From the NCBI RefSeq assembly GCF_028010285.1, contig NZ_CP116304.1:1070501-1134500 (forward strand): DNA of 64,000 nucleotides, written 5' to 3'. Every line of letters begins with the position of its first letter. Within the stretch, counting starts at the first letter, position 1. The position numbers and the translations under genes were made by a program. Origin of the DNA: Pseudomonas sp. Q1-7 (GTDB lineage: Bacteria; Pseudomonadota; Gammaproteobacteria; Pseudomonadales; Pseudomonadaceae). The notes below the pieces were generated by a model. That model made no database searches. It was given only the letters and a program-made list of their open reading frames with translations, and was not told where the DNA came from. Shown here piece by piece: positions 49,098-56,933 of this stretch.

Positions 49098-49384
49098 TGA
49101 GCCAGCGCCCGCAGGCCGTGCCCACTGTGCAGGTGGACAACGACGAGGTGATCGTCACCGAGTGGCGTTTCGCCCCCGGCGCGGAAACCGGCCGCCACCG
49201 CCATGGCTATGACTACGTGGTGGTGCCCATGACCCACGGCACCCTGCTGCTGGAAACTCCGGAGGGCGACAAGCACGCCCCCCTGGTGGCCGGCCAGAGC
49301 TACTTCCGCAAGGCCGGCGTCGAGCACAACGTGATCAACGCCAGCGACCACGAAGTGGTCTTCGTGGAAACCGAATTGAAATAG
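49097..49384 (+). CDS. bauB: BauB-like cupin protein
   Basis: 95 aa single cupin barrel. Metal-type His motif in GRHRHGYDYVVVPM and a later VEHNVIN. It sits between the aminotransferase and dehydrogenase genes, as bauB (PA0131) does; exact function unknown. The ATG at 49097 overlaps the bauA stop. Confidence 0.85.
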   Translation: MSQRPQAVPTVQVDNDEVIVTEWRFAPGAETGRHRHGYDYVVVPMTHGTLLLETPEGDKHAPLVAGQSYFRKAGVEHNVINASDHEVVFVETELK

Positions 49385-49395
49385 CGCACGGAAAA

Positions 49396-49432
49396 CCCCC
49401 TCTCCCTCCGGGAGAGGGCTGGGGTGAGGGAA
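49396..49432 (+). repeat. Hairpin repeat of the CCCTCTCCC/GGGAGAGGG family
   Basis: CCCCCTCTCCCTCCGGGAGAG then GGCTGGGGTGAGGG; sits between bauB and bauC. Confidence 0.75.
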
Positions 49433-49493
49433 GCATCCATCGCTCCGAGCTTCCGGCGCCACCCAGACAAAAGCCCTACAAGAGACCTCACCC

Positions 49494-50990
49494 ATGACCA
49501 GCATCCCGCACCTGATCAACGGCGAACGCATTACCGAGCAAGGCCGCACCGCCGACGTGTTCAACCCGTCCACCGGCGAAGCCCATCGCCAGGTTGGCCT
49601 GGCCAGCCGCGCCACCATCCAGCAGGCCATCGACGCCGCCAAGGCCGCCTTCCCGGCCTGGCGCAACACCCCGCCGGCCAAGCGCGCCCAGGTGCTGTTC
49701 CGCTTCAAGCAACTGCTGGAGCAGAACGAGGCGGAAATCTCCCGGCTGATCAGTGAAGAACACGGCAAGACCCTGGAAGACGCCGCCGGCGAACTCAAGC
49801 GCGGCATCGAAAACGTCGAGTACGCCTGCGCCGCCCCGGAAATCCTCAAGGGCGAATACACCCGCAACGTCGGCCCGAACATCGACGCCTGGAGCGACTT
49901 CCAGCCGCTCGGCGTGGTCGCCGGCATCACCCCGTTCAACTTCCCGGCCATGGTGCCGCTGTGGATGTACCCGCTGGCCATCGCCTGCGGCAACACCTTC
50001 ATCCTCAAGCCCTCCGAGCGAGACCCCAGCTCCACCCTGTTCATCGCCGAGCTGTTCCATCAGGCCGGCCTGCCCAAGGGCGTGCTGAACGTGGTCAACG
50101 GCGACAAGGAAGCCGTGGATGCGCTGATCGAAGCGCCGGAAGTCAAAGCCATCAGCTTCGTCGGCTCCACCCCGATCGCCGAGTACATCTACACCGAAGG
50201 CGCCAAACGCGGTAAGCGCGTGCAGGCCCTGGGTGGCGCCAAGAACCACGCCGTGCTGATGCCCGACGCCGACCTGGACAACGCCGTCAGCGCACTGATG
50301 GGCGCCGCCTACGGCTCCTGCGGCGAGCGCTGCATGGCCATCTCCGTGGCCGTGTGCGTGGGCGACCAGATCGCCGACGCCCTGGTGGACAAGATCGTCC
50401 CGCAGATCGAGGGCCTGAAGATCGGCGCCGGCACCAACTGCGGCCTGGACATGGGGCCGCTGGTCACTGCCGCCGCCCGCGACAAGGTGGTCGGCTACAT
50501 CGACGACGGCGTCGCCGCGGGTGCCAAGCTAGTGGTGGACGGCCGTGGCTACCGCGTGGCCGGCCATGAAGACGGCTACTTCGTCGGCGGCACCCTGTTC
50601 GACCACGTCAAGGCCGACATGCGCATCTACCAGGAAGAAATCTTCGGGCCGGTACTCTGCATCGTCCGCGTCGGCAGCCTGGAAGACGCCATGCAGCTGA
50701 TCAACGACCACGAATACGGCAACGGCACCTGCATCTTCACCCGCGACGGCGAAGCCGCCCGCCTCTTCTGCGACGAGATCGAAGTGGGCATGGTCGGCGT
50801 CAACGTACCGCTGCCGGTCCCGGTGGCTTACCACAGCTTCGGCGGCTGGAAGCGCTCCCTGTTCGGCGACCTGCATGCCTACGGCCCGGACGGCGTGCGC
50901 TTCTACACCCGCCGCAAGGCCATCACCCAGCGCTGGCCGCAGCGCGCCAGCCACGAGGCGGCGCAGTTCGCGTTTCCCAGCAATGGCTGA
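49494..50990 (+). CDS. bauC: CoA-acylating malonate/methylmalonate semialdehyde dehydrogenase
   Basis: 498 aa ALDH-fold enzyme of the MmsA type. Catalytic Cys280 in GERCMAI, cofactor sites [15 protein letters not shown] and [10 protein letters not shown], and EEIFGPVL near the C-terminus. Turns malonate semialdehyde from BauA into acetyl-CoA. Its terminator is interrupted by the IS element that follows. Confidence 0.93.
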   Translation: MTSIPHLINGERITEQGRTADVFNPSTGEAHRQVGLASRATIQQAIDAAKAAFPAWRNTPPAKRAQVLFRFKQLLEQNEAEISRLISEEHGKTLEDAAGELKRGIENVEYACAAPEILKGEYTRNVGPNIDAWSDFQPLGVVAGITPFNFPAMVPLWMYPLAIACGNTFILKPSERDPSSTLFIAELFHQAGLPKGVLNVVNGDKEAVDALIEAPEVKAISFVGSTPIAEYIYTEGAKRGKRVQALGGAKNHAVLMPDADLDNAVSALMGAAYGSCGERCMAISVAVCVGDQIADALVDKIVPQIEGLKIGAGTNCGLDMGPLVTAAARDKVVGYIDDGVAAGAKLVVDGRGYRVAGHEDGYFVGGTLFDHVKADMRIYQEEIFGPVLCIVRVGSLEDAMQLINDHEYGNGTCIFTRDGEAARLFCDEIEVGMVGVNVPLPVPVAYHSFGGWKRSLFGDLHAYGPDGVRFYTRRKAITQRWPQRASHEAAQFAFPSNG

Positions 50991-51010
50991 GTGATGCGTT
51001 GAATGAAAAA

Positions 51011-51026
51011 GCCCCGGCACGTGCCG
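51011..51026 (+). terminator. Left half of the split bauC terminator, including target duplication
   Basis: GCCCCGGCACGTGCCG after AAAAA. Joined to the right half (52449-52464, followed by TTTTTT) it restores the perfect 20-bp palindrome GCCCCGGCACGTGCCGGGGC with a T tract. CGGCACGTGCCG (51015-51026) is repeated at 52449-52460. Confidence 0.85.
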
Positions 51027-52448
51027 TAATGCTGTTCACATAAGCATTTGAGCTGCAGCCGAGGCTCCCCGAGAATCCGATGCCAGACCTCTGGCATCGG
51101 ATTTTTTATGTCCTTTCAACAGCAGTTGCTCGACCTGGGCGAGTTGTTCAACTTCTCCGACTTGAGCACCTTCACCCAAAACATCCCGATCGAGTGGGTG
51201 GCCTCGGCGCTGGACCTTTCTGCCCAAGCCACCATCCGCCGCCGGCGCCTGCCCAGTGATCAGGTGCTCTGGCTGGTGCTCGGCATGGCCTTGTTCCGCG
51301 ACGAGCCGGTCCATGAGGTGGCGCGGCGCCTGAACATCTGCGCCCAGGGTCTGGCCTCCGACCACCTGCTGGCCAGAAGTGGGGTCACCGAGGCACGCAA
51401 ACGGCTGGGGGCCGATCCGGTTGAATGGCTGTTTCGCCAGACGGGTCAGCAATGGGGGTGTGAGCGCTATGACGGCGATACCTGGCAGGGCCTGCAGGTG
51501 TTGGCGGTGGATGGTGCACTGCTGCGCACCCCGGATACACCCGAACTGCGGGAGCATTTCGGCTCTGGCAATACCGCCACCGACCGTCAGACGCCGTTCC
51601 CCATGCTGCGGCTCGTGGCCCTGATGAATGTGCGCTCGCACTTGATTCTGGATGCCCAGCTGAGCCCATACCGGCGCAGTGAAATGCGTTTGGCCGATGC
51701 CTTTGTGCAGCAGATTCCCGACCATTCGGTGACCTTGTTCGACAAGGGGTTCTGGAGCGCCGACTTGCTGTTGGGGTTGAACAAGGGCGGTGACCACCGA
51801 CATTGGTTGATCCCGGCCCGCCAGGGCCTAGTCAGCGAGGAAGTGACGCGTTATGGCAAAGGGGATCGCCTGTTGCGCATGAAGGTGTCGCCCCAGGCGC
51901 GAAACCGTAACCCGAACCTACCCACGCACTGGGAGGTGCGCGAGGTCAGCTACGAAGTCCAGGGCAAGGTAAAAACCGTTCTGACCTCGCTGCCGGCCGA
52001 GCGCTACAGCGCCAAGGCGGTCGCCACACTGTACCGGGAGCGCTGGGAGATCGAACTGGGTTTCCGGAACATCAAGAGTTCCCTGCAGCAGAATGCGGTG
52101 ACCCTGCGCAGCAAGGTCAAGGCGTTGGTCTACCAGGAGGTCTGGGGATTGTTGCTGGCCTACAACATCATCCGCCGTGAGGCCGGTCAGGCGGCAGTCG
52201 CCTTCGGCCGCTCACCCGCCGACATCCGCTTCAAGCCGGTGGCTCACTATATCGCCGTGCAATTGATCGTGATGGCGGCGGCCAACCCGATTTCGGCCAC
52301 GGGCCGCCGCCTGTCGGAGTTGCGAGCCGGTATTGGCGGGCTGTTTCTGGATCACCGCCCCAAGCCATCAAGACCCAGGACGGTAAAGATTTCCAAGACC
52401 CGCTACCCGGTGGACCGCAAGGCTGCTCCGCTTAAGTGAACAGCATTA
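51027..52448 (+). mobile_element. IS4-family insertion sequence, intact
   Basis: 1422 bp bounded by inverted repeats TAATGCTGTTCAC / GTGAACAGCATTA (51027-51039 and 52436-52448), extending to 18 bp with one mismatch. Flanked by a 12-bp direct duplication CGGCACGTGCCG. One transposase gene; its stop codon lies inside the right inverted repeat. Confidence 0.92.
51108..52439 (+). CDS. IS4-family transposase
   Basis: 443 aa DDE transposase. The first Asp is in AVDGALLRTPD, the second in LFDKGFWSADL, and the Glu in YRERWEIELGFRNIK, which fits the IS4-family Y-x2-R-x3-E-x6-K signature exactly. ATG at 51108 follows a hairpin (GCCAGACCTCTGGC, 51082-51095) that may limit read-in translation. No frameshift or stop, so probably active. 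Confidence 0.92.
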   Translation: MSFQQQLLDLGELFNFSDLSTFTQNIPIEWVASALDLSAQATIRRRRLPSDQVLWLVLGMALFRDEPVHEVARRLNICAQGLASDHLLARSGVTEARKRLGADPVEWLFRQTGQQWGCERYDGDTWQGLQVLAVDGALLRTPDTPELREHFGSGNTATDRQTPFPMLRLVALMNVRSHLILDAQLSPYRRSEMRLADAFVQQIPDHSVTLFDKGFWSADLLLGLNKGGDHRHWLIPARQGLVSEEVTRYGKGDRLLRMKVSPQARNRNPNLPTHWEVREVSYEVQGKVKTVLTSLPAERYSAKAVATLYRERWEIELGFRNIKSSLQQNAVTLRSKVKALVYQEVWGLLLAYNIIRREAGQAAVAFGRSPADIRFKPVAHYIAVQLIVMAAANPISATGRRLSELRAGIGGLFLDHRPKPSRPRTVKISKTRYPVDRKAAPLK

Positions 52449-52470
52449 CGGCACGTGCCGGGGCTTTTTT
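52449..52470 (+). terminator. Right half of the split bauC terminator
   Basis: CGGCACGTGCCGGGGC followed by TTTTTT. It still forms a 12-bp self-complementary core, so it may work as a terminator for the transposase. Confidence 0.8.
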
Positions 52471-52481
52471 GTTTGGGCGTA

Positions 52482-52736
52482 TCAAGTGTTCGAGCGGGCG
52501 AAATCGATGATCGCCTGGATCGCGGCGCGCGCTTGCGGGCTGTTGTGCCAGCAGGTCGAACCCATCATCTGCGATATCTGCTTCGTCAGGTCCGCCGCCT
52601 CGCAGCCGGCCAACTGCTCCAGGGCGCTGAATCCAATCTGCTCCAGCCGACCCACCACCATCGGGCCGACGCCTTTCAGCATGATCAACTGGGCGCGGGT
52701 TTCCTCGGGAAAGCCTACCTTGTCCTTGGTGTCCAT
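52482..52736 (-). CDS. Helix-hairpin-helix domain small protein
   Basis: 84 aa. KGVGPMVVGRLEQIGFSALEQLA is an HhH-type motif as in DUF4332 and related small proteins that may bind DNA non-specifically; a second helical part follows. An AAGGAGAA site precedes the ATG at 52736. Function unknown. Confidence 0.8.
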   Translation of the reverse strand: MDTKDKVGFPEETRAQLIMLKGVGPMVVGRLEQIGFSALEQLAGCEAADLTKQISQMMGSTCWHNSPQARAAIQAIIDFARSNT

Positions 52737-52784
52737 ATGGTTCTCCTTCGTTGGTCGTGTGGGGCGCTCTACACAGCACCCACC

Positions 52785-52818
52785 CCGTAGGATGGCGTAG
52801 AGCGAAGCGAAACCCATC
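52785..52818. repeat. REP (GATGGGT/ACCCATC family) at the 3' end of the RAYT gene
   Basis: GTAGGATGGCGTAGAGCG ... GAAACCCATC touching the RAYT stop codon; inverted relative to the array on the other side. Confidence 0.88.
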
Positions 52819-53350
52819 ACCGTTCCCCTGCACCAATGTCGATATCGTCCCCGTTCCCCGCCCAATCCGCTGGCAGGATGCCTGCTTTCACATACCGATG
52901 AAACGACGACCAGGGCCAATCGGCCACGCGCTCCACATGCCCATGCTTGCGCGGGTTGTGATGGATGTAATCCACATGCCTCTCGAAGTCGTTTTCGTCT
53001 CGGATACGGTGTTCCCAGAAGCGGCGCTGCCAGATGCCGCGCTCGCCCTTGCTCCGGCGGCTTCCGGAAATGCTTTCGCCGTGAGGCAAGGCGCGGGAGA
53101 AGCCGCTTTTGATCTGGCGCCATCGCGTGGCGTAGTCGTTGTCCCCCGGAGGCAGCGTACAGAGCGCATGCAGGTGATCGGGGAGGATCACGATGGCATC
53201 GATGCACCAGGGATGGCGCCTCATACCAGCACGAAAGCTGGTTCGGAGCAGGTCGATGCGCTCAGTGAGCAGTCGACTGCTGCGATCGGCGAGATTGAGC
53301 GTGAAGAACCAGGTCGAGCCTGGCGTGCGGTCGCGACGGTAGTTTGTCAT
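52817..53350 (-). CDS. REP-associated tyrosine transposase (RAYT)
   Basis: 177 aa single-domain Y1 HUH transposase of the IS200/IS605-related type. HUH motif in LPDHLHALCTLP, catalytic Tyr in DYIHHNPRKHG, and WQRRFWEHRIRDE typical of the RAYT clade. Flanked on both sides by REPs of one family (52785-52818 and the array from 53373), the REPtron arrangement. It cuts or mobilises REP/REPIN sequences in vitro in studied cases. Start at 53350. Confidence 0.92.
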   Translation of the reverse strand: MTNYRRDRTPGSTWFFTLNLADRSSRLLTERIDLLRTSFRAGMRRHPWCIDAIVILPDHLHALCTLPPGDNDYATRWRQIKSGFSRALPHGESISGSRRSKGERGIWQRRFWEHRIRDENDFERHVDYIHHNPRKHGHVERVADWPWSSFHRYVKAGILPADWAGNGDDIDIGAGER

Positions 53351-53372
53351 GGGTGGCCTCCTTGCCTGTGAC

Positions 53373-53702
53373 GCGATGGGTTTCGCGGGCTCTACCCATC
53401 CTACGGTTCGTGCGTTGAGGCGGTGTCGGGATGCTTTGCCTGATACGTCCGAAAAGGCTCGGCCTGCGGCGCGATGGGTTTCGCGGGCTCTACCCATCCT
53501 ACGGTTCGTGCGTTGAGGTGGTGTCGGGATGCTTTGCCTGACAGGTCCGAAAAGGCTCGGCCTGTGGCGCGATGGGTTTCGCGGGGTCTACCCATCCTAC
53601 GGTTCGTGTGTTGTGGCGGTGTCAGGATGCTTTGCCTGATACGTCCGAAGAGGCTCAGCCTGCAGCCGTAGGATGGCGTAGAGCGAAGCGAAACCCATCG
53701 CC
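53373..53702 (-). repeat. Tandem REPIN array: three 98-bp units plus an inverted REP
   Basis: Units begin at 53373, 53471 and 53569 with GCGATGGGTTTCGCGGG, each 98 bp and nearly identical (a few substitutions), followed by an inverted REP (53667-53702). Each unit is a REP plus a spacer that starts GTTCGTGCGTTG. Confidence 0.93.
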
Positions 53703-53706
53703 GTGC

Positions 53707-54156
53707 TCAGGCGCTCACGTATCGCGGCACCTCCTCCCACGGCATCCACAACTCTCCCTGCCATTCCAACATCACCAACCGTTGCGACTGCCAACTGAGG
53801 ATCACCCGGCGTGGATGAAAGTAGTGCTCGGCGTGCTGGTCGCGCAGGGTGGGGATGACCTCACGCGTCAGCCATTCCTCCAGATGCTGGCATTCGGGGT
53901 GGCCGAAGCGGATCAGTGCGTTGTAGAGGCCGGCTTCGTTGATCAGGTCGACGGATTCTTCGCTGCCGGTGGCATAGCGCAGGCGGGCGCGGCGGGTTTC
54001 GAAGGGCTTCAGGCGGCGGTGCAAGGCGTGTGGGTGGTGCAGGCCCAGCAGGCGGGCGAAGTCGTAGGCGGAGAACCAGGGTTGGTTGTCGATCATCACG
54101 CCACGCAGTGGGCGCTTGTGACGGGTGAAGAAGGTGGAGGTGTATGCGTCGTGCAT
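53707..54156 (-). CDS. BRO-N domain (phage antirepressor-like) protein
   Basis: 149 aa. BRO family N-terminal domain: MIDNQPWFSAYDFARLLGL, LINEAGLYNALIRFGHPE and LEEWLTREVIPTLRDQ (about residues 20-105). No C-terminal antirepressor domain, so it is a short solo form. Phage antirepressors of this type inactivate lysogeny repressors; solo chromosomal copies have no known role. Its leader carries a candidate c4-type antisense RNA, listed separately. Confidence 0.88.
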   Translation of the reverse strand: MHDAYTSTFFTRHKRPLRGVMIDNQPWFSAYDFARLLGLHHPHALHRRLKPFETRRARLRYATGSEESVDLINEAGLYNALIRFGHPECQHLEEWLTREVIPTLRDQHAEHYFHPRRVILSWQSQRLVMLEWQGELWMPWEEVPRYVSA

Positions 54157-54163
54157 GGTGGAA

Positions 54164-54189
54164 CTCCAGTGGTTGGTTCAGGAGCTGCC
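54164..54189 (-). promoter_or_regulatory. Target segments a and b in the BRO-N leader
   Basis: On the mRNA strand ACCACTGGAG (54173-54164) covers the likely ribosome site and GGCAGCTCC (54189-54181) lies just upstream. Both can pair with segments of the putative c4 RNA: 9 of 10 with one bulge, and 8 of 9. Confidence 0.6.
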
Positions 54190-54212
54190 ACTTTCGTCGT
54201 CATCAAAAAGGT

Positions 54213-54286
54213 GGCAGACCACGCGGGGTTGACGAACCGGACCACTGAGCCGGCAGATCCCGAAGGACCTCCCCGCGCGGCCTGCC
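54213..54286 (-). ncRNA. Candidate c4-type antisense RNA upstream of the BRO-N gene
   Basis: Transcribed with the BRO-N gene. A 16-bp stem (GGCAGGCCGCGCGGGG with CCCCGCGTGGTCTGCC, two mismatches) closes a region containing GGATCTGCC and CTCAGTGGT. These are complementary to two sites around the BRO-N ribosome site. That layout (structured RNA with two anti-leader segments, cut from the same transcript) is the design of the P1/P7 c4 RNA, which blocks the antirepressor gene. Identification is from layout and pairing by eye, not a covariance search. Confidence 0.6.
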
Positions 54287-54517
54287 ATAAAGGAGCGCAG
54301 TGTAGGGACTGCGCGCGTGGAGGGATGCGCGGGAAACGTACGCCGTTTCCCGCATGCCCTGTAGGCAGAACGCGCTAGTGGTATCAGGTCGTCAAACCCG
54401 GTCGCGGGATTGATCGCGACCGGGGCACCCTAGGGATAAGGCAGGGGACGAACAAGGCCTGGGAATGGCTTTCGGAAATTTCCGAGGGCAGCTTCAGCAA
54501 CGAGCAGCGCCTGCGGC
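54287..54517. other. Leader region of the c4/BRO-N unit with two hairpins
   Basis: No gene. It contains GCGGGAAAC / GTTTCCCGC (54329-54353) and a 10-bp stem CCCGGTCGCG / CGCGACCGGG (54397-54424). The promoter of the minus-strand unit is presumably here. Confidence 0.5.
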
Positions 54518-54648
54518 GCGATGGGTTTCGCGGGCTCTACCCATCCTACGGTTCGTGCGTTGTGGCGGTGTCGGGATGCTTTGCCTGAGATGCCCGACAG
54601 GCTCGACCTGCATCCGTAGGATGGCGTAGAGCGAAGCGAAACCCATCG
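54518..54648 (-). repeat. REPIN unit plus inverted REP (second copy of the 53.4-53.7 kb array unit)
   Basis: Same 95-98 bp unit in the same orientation as the tandem array, also ending in an inverted REP (54613-54648). It brackets the c4/BRO-N unit on the far side. Confidence 0.92.
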
Positions 54649-54739
54649 TGCCGCCTGCTGTGCCGCTCGGGCTTTCTGGCGGCAGCGGCGCTGAGGGTAT
54701 TGCTGGAGGGTTGAGGGGAGTACCGAGATGCAAGGCGGC

Positions 54740-55081
54740 TCACACCTTGCGCACGAACTCCGATTTCAGCTTCATCGCGCCGATGCCGTCGATCTTGCAG
54801 TCGATGTCGTGGTCGCCGTCCACCAGGCGGATGTTCTTCACCTTGGTGCCGACCTTGACCACCAGGGACGAGCCCTTGACCTTGAGGTCCTTGATCACGG
54901 TGACGGTGTCGCCGTCCTGCAGGACGTTGCCGACGGAGTCCTTGATCACTTTTTCATCGCTGGCGGCTTCTCCGGCGGCATCGGCGCTCCACTCGTGGGC
55001 GCATTCGGGGCAGATCAGCAGCGCGCCGTCTTCGTAGGTGTATTCGGAGTTGCATTTGGGGCAGGGCGGCAGTGTGCTCAC
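54740..55081 (-). CDS. phnA: PhnA/YjdM-family zinc-ribbon protein
   Basis: 113 aa from a GTG at 55081, which gives the normal N-terminus ([18 protein letters not shown]) and has GAGG eight bases upstream. Zinc ribbon CPKC ... CPEC (residues 7-10 and 25-28) and a C-terminal domain with [24 protein letters not shown]. Despite its name the E. coli protein is not a proven phosphonoacetate hydrolase. A further GTG at 55105 lacks a ribosome site. Confidence 0.93.
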   Translation of the reverse strand: MSTLPPCPKCNSEYTYEDGALLICPECAHEWSADAAGEAASDEKVIKDSVGNVLQDGDTVTVIKDLKVKGSSLVVKVGTKVKNIRLVDGDHDIDCKIDGIGAMKLKSEFVRKV

Positions 55082-55138
55082 GGTGTACCTCGACGTCGAT
55101 GTCACGAAAAAGCCGCAGATTATATAAGGTTTTTTCGC

Positions 55139-55606
55139 TCAGGGCGTGTCGACGGGCTCAGGGATGCTCAGCACGCCGGCATCGGTGAAGTGACGGGTGC
55201 CCCAGAAACCGCCGCCGAGCTTGCCGCGCAGGGCATAGGGGACGTTCTGCACGGGGCCGGTGCCGGAGAAGCGCCAGGCCTGGCGCAGTATGGAGAAGGC
55301 GGAGAGGGTCACGGGCACTTCGACCAGGGTTTCACTAAAGCCTGCCAGGGTGCCGCCCTGGCTGCTGACGCCGCTGGCCAGGGGCAGGTCGTTGAGGTCC
55401 AGTTCCAGGGCGACGCCGCTGTAGTGGATGGCGCCTTCATTAGGGTTCTGCACCCGCAGCTTGAGGTTGAAGCGCATTTCCAGGCCTTCGCCGGGGATGG
55501 GCTCCATGCCGGCCAGGTCGACCTGCAACGGGTCGCGGCTGCCAAACAGGGCGCAGCCTCCGAGCAGCAGTAACAGCCAGATGAGGGCGAGGCGAGCGAT
55601 GGACAT
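55139..55606 (-). CDS. LEA type 2 family lipoprotein
   Basis: 155 aa. Lipoprotein signal with lipobox LLGGC (residues about 14-18), then a single LEA-2/WHy domain (LKLRVQNPNEGAIHYSGVALELDLNDLPLASG region). Predicted membrane-anchored in the periplasm; role unknown, related to desiccation or stress proteins by fold. ATG at 55606. Confidence 0.88.
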   Translation of the reverse strand: MSIARLALIWLLLLLGGCALFGSRDPLQVDLAGMEPIPGEGLEMRFNLKLRVQNPNEGAIHYSGVALELDLNDLPLASGVSSQGGTLAGFSETLVEVPVTLSAFSILRQAWRFSGTGPVQNVPYALRGKLGGGFWGTRHFTDAGVLSIPEPVDTP

Positions 55607-56098
55607 GGCGATTTCCCGCGCGGTGGCCTGTCTTGAGTAAAGAACAGTGCGCTTCGGGTGTGCCCACATTTTCTGTGGAGCGTGCTGTGGATATCTTCTG
55701 GATGGATTGCGCCAGGGCCCGGTCCAGATGGGCTGCGGCGGGTTGCTCGTTTACTGCTCGAAAAAGGTGCAACCCGGCGTGCCCCGCCGTGCCGGGGATA
55801 CCCACGGATTCTGTGGGGCAAGCTGTGGATAGCTTTGGGGTGGATGGCTGGAGGCCGCGTAAAGTCTGGTATTCGGCTGGGTGGTTAAATTCTGTGCAGG
55901 AGAGTTGGCCTGCTTGGGGGCAGGTTGCGATGGGCGGTTTTTCGCAAATGAGTTCGCTCCCGCGGAGGGTGGAGCTGTCGCCGTGGGTGGCCAAGGGATG
56001 CCCACAGAATCTGTGGGCGGCTCTGTGGATATCTTTGGGATAATCGCTTGGACGGCCCGTGATGACTGGCGTGGAAGCACTTGCTCGGTTTTTCGGCG
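55607..56098. other. 492-bp intergenic region with three DnaA-box-like palindromic elements
   Basis: No credible gene. Three related elements occur at 55661-55705, 55797-55847 and 55995-56046: a palindrome CCCACAGANTCTGTGGG (perfect in the third copy) followed after about six bases by TGTGGATAT or TGTGGATAG and CTTTGGG or a variant. TGTGGATA(T/G) matches the DnaA box (TGTGGATAA) at 8 of 9. Confidence 0.75.
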
Positions 56099-56848
56099 TC
56101 AGTCGTATTCGGCGGCGGCGTGGTCGCCCAGCAGGCGGCGCTGTCGGGGCGTGCAGGCGGCCACCACGTCGGGGTTGAAGCGGAAGTCCAGGTAGGGCGA
56201 GAACTTCTGCGCCACCATGCGTCGGCCGTAGTGCACCTGCAGCAGATGGCGCGTGCGGTCCACGGTGCGATTGCGGCTGCCGGCGTGCCAGAGCTCGCTG
56301 CGAAACATCAGCACATCGCCAGCCTTGCACAGCACGGCCTCGGCGGTGCGGCCGCGCCAGTGGGTTTCCCCGGGGAGCGGTTTGCGACCGGAGCGGTGGC
56401 TGCCGGGGATGACCAGGGTGGGGCAGAGGTCGGCGTCGATGGCGTCCAGATACAGGTGGGCGCTGCAGATCTGCATCGGCAGGCAAAAGGCCGGGTCGGC
56501 CAGCAGGTTTTCCGGCAGCTCCATCGCCAGGTGGTCCACGTGCAGGTCGCCGCCGATGAATCCGGGGCGGCTCTGCCAGGCGGTCATGCCGATCAGGTGG
56601 CAGTCCTCGCCCAGGGCAGCCTCGGCCAGTTCGATCACGCCGGGCAGGTCGAGGTAGGGCAGCCATTCCGGCCCCCGGTTGAACACGCATTTGAAGTGGT
56701 CGTCCACCAGGCCCTGGTAGTCCCAGTGAATGGGTTGGAGCCGGTCCATCAGCGCACGCAGGCTGGCGACGCCGGTGGCATCGAGCACGCCGGGGAGGAG
56801 GGTGAAGCCCTGCTCGTGCAGGGCTGCTAGATGGGCGGCGGTGGACAT
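56099..56848 (-). CDS. Phytanoyl-CoA dioxygenase (PhyH) family protein
   Basis: 249 aa Fe(II)/2-oxoglutarate oxygenase. Iron ligands H-x-D in DLHVDHLAM (about residues 121-129) and the distal His with the 2OG-binding Arg in RSELWHAGSRNRT (about 203-215). The substrate is unknown; relatives act on lipids or secondary metabolites. ATG at 56848, with a longer frame extending into a REP, which is rejected. Confidence 0.85.
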   Translation of the reverse strand: MSTAAHLAALHEQGFTLLPGVLDATGVASLRALMDRLQPIHWDYQGLVDDHFKCVFNRGPEWLPYLDLPGVIELAEAALGEDCHLIGMTAWQSRPGFIGGDLHVDHLAMELPENLLADPAFCLPMQICSAHLYLDAIDADLCPTLVIPGSHRSGRKPLPGETHWRGRTAEAVLCKAGDVLMFRSELWHAGSRNRTVDRTRHLLQVHYGRRMVAQKFSPYLDFRFNPDVVAACTPRQRRLLGDHAAAEYD

Positions 56849-56891
56849 GGGTTGTCCTCGTACATTCGGGGGCGGAAGCGCGCCGTCCATT

Positions 56892-56924
56892 GATGGGTTT
56901 CGCTTCGCTCTACGCCATCCTACG
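56892..56924. repeat. REP (GATGGGT/GCCATCCTACG variant)
   Basis: GATGGGTTTCGCTTCGC ... TACGCCATCCTACG between the dioxygenase and nat genes. Confidence 0.8.
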
Positions 56925-56933
56925 TTCAACCGG

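Noticed and set aside
53373-53702. CRISPR array
   Set aside because: The periodic 98-bp units are REPINs: spacers are nearly identical, repeats are palindromic REPs, and no cas genes are present.
55633-56043. A 136-codon frame in the DnaA-box-like region
   Set aside because: The peptide is internally repetitive only because the DNA elements repeat; no ribosome site or domain.
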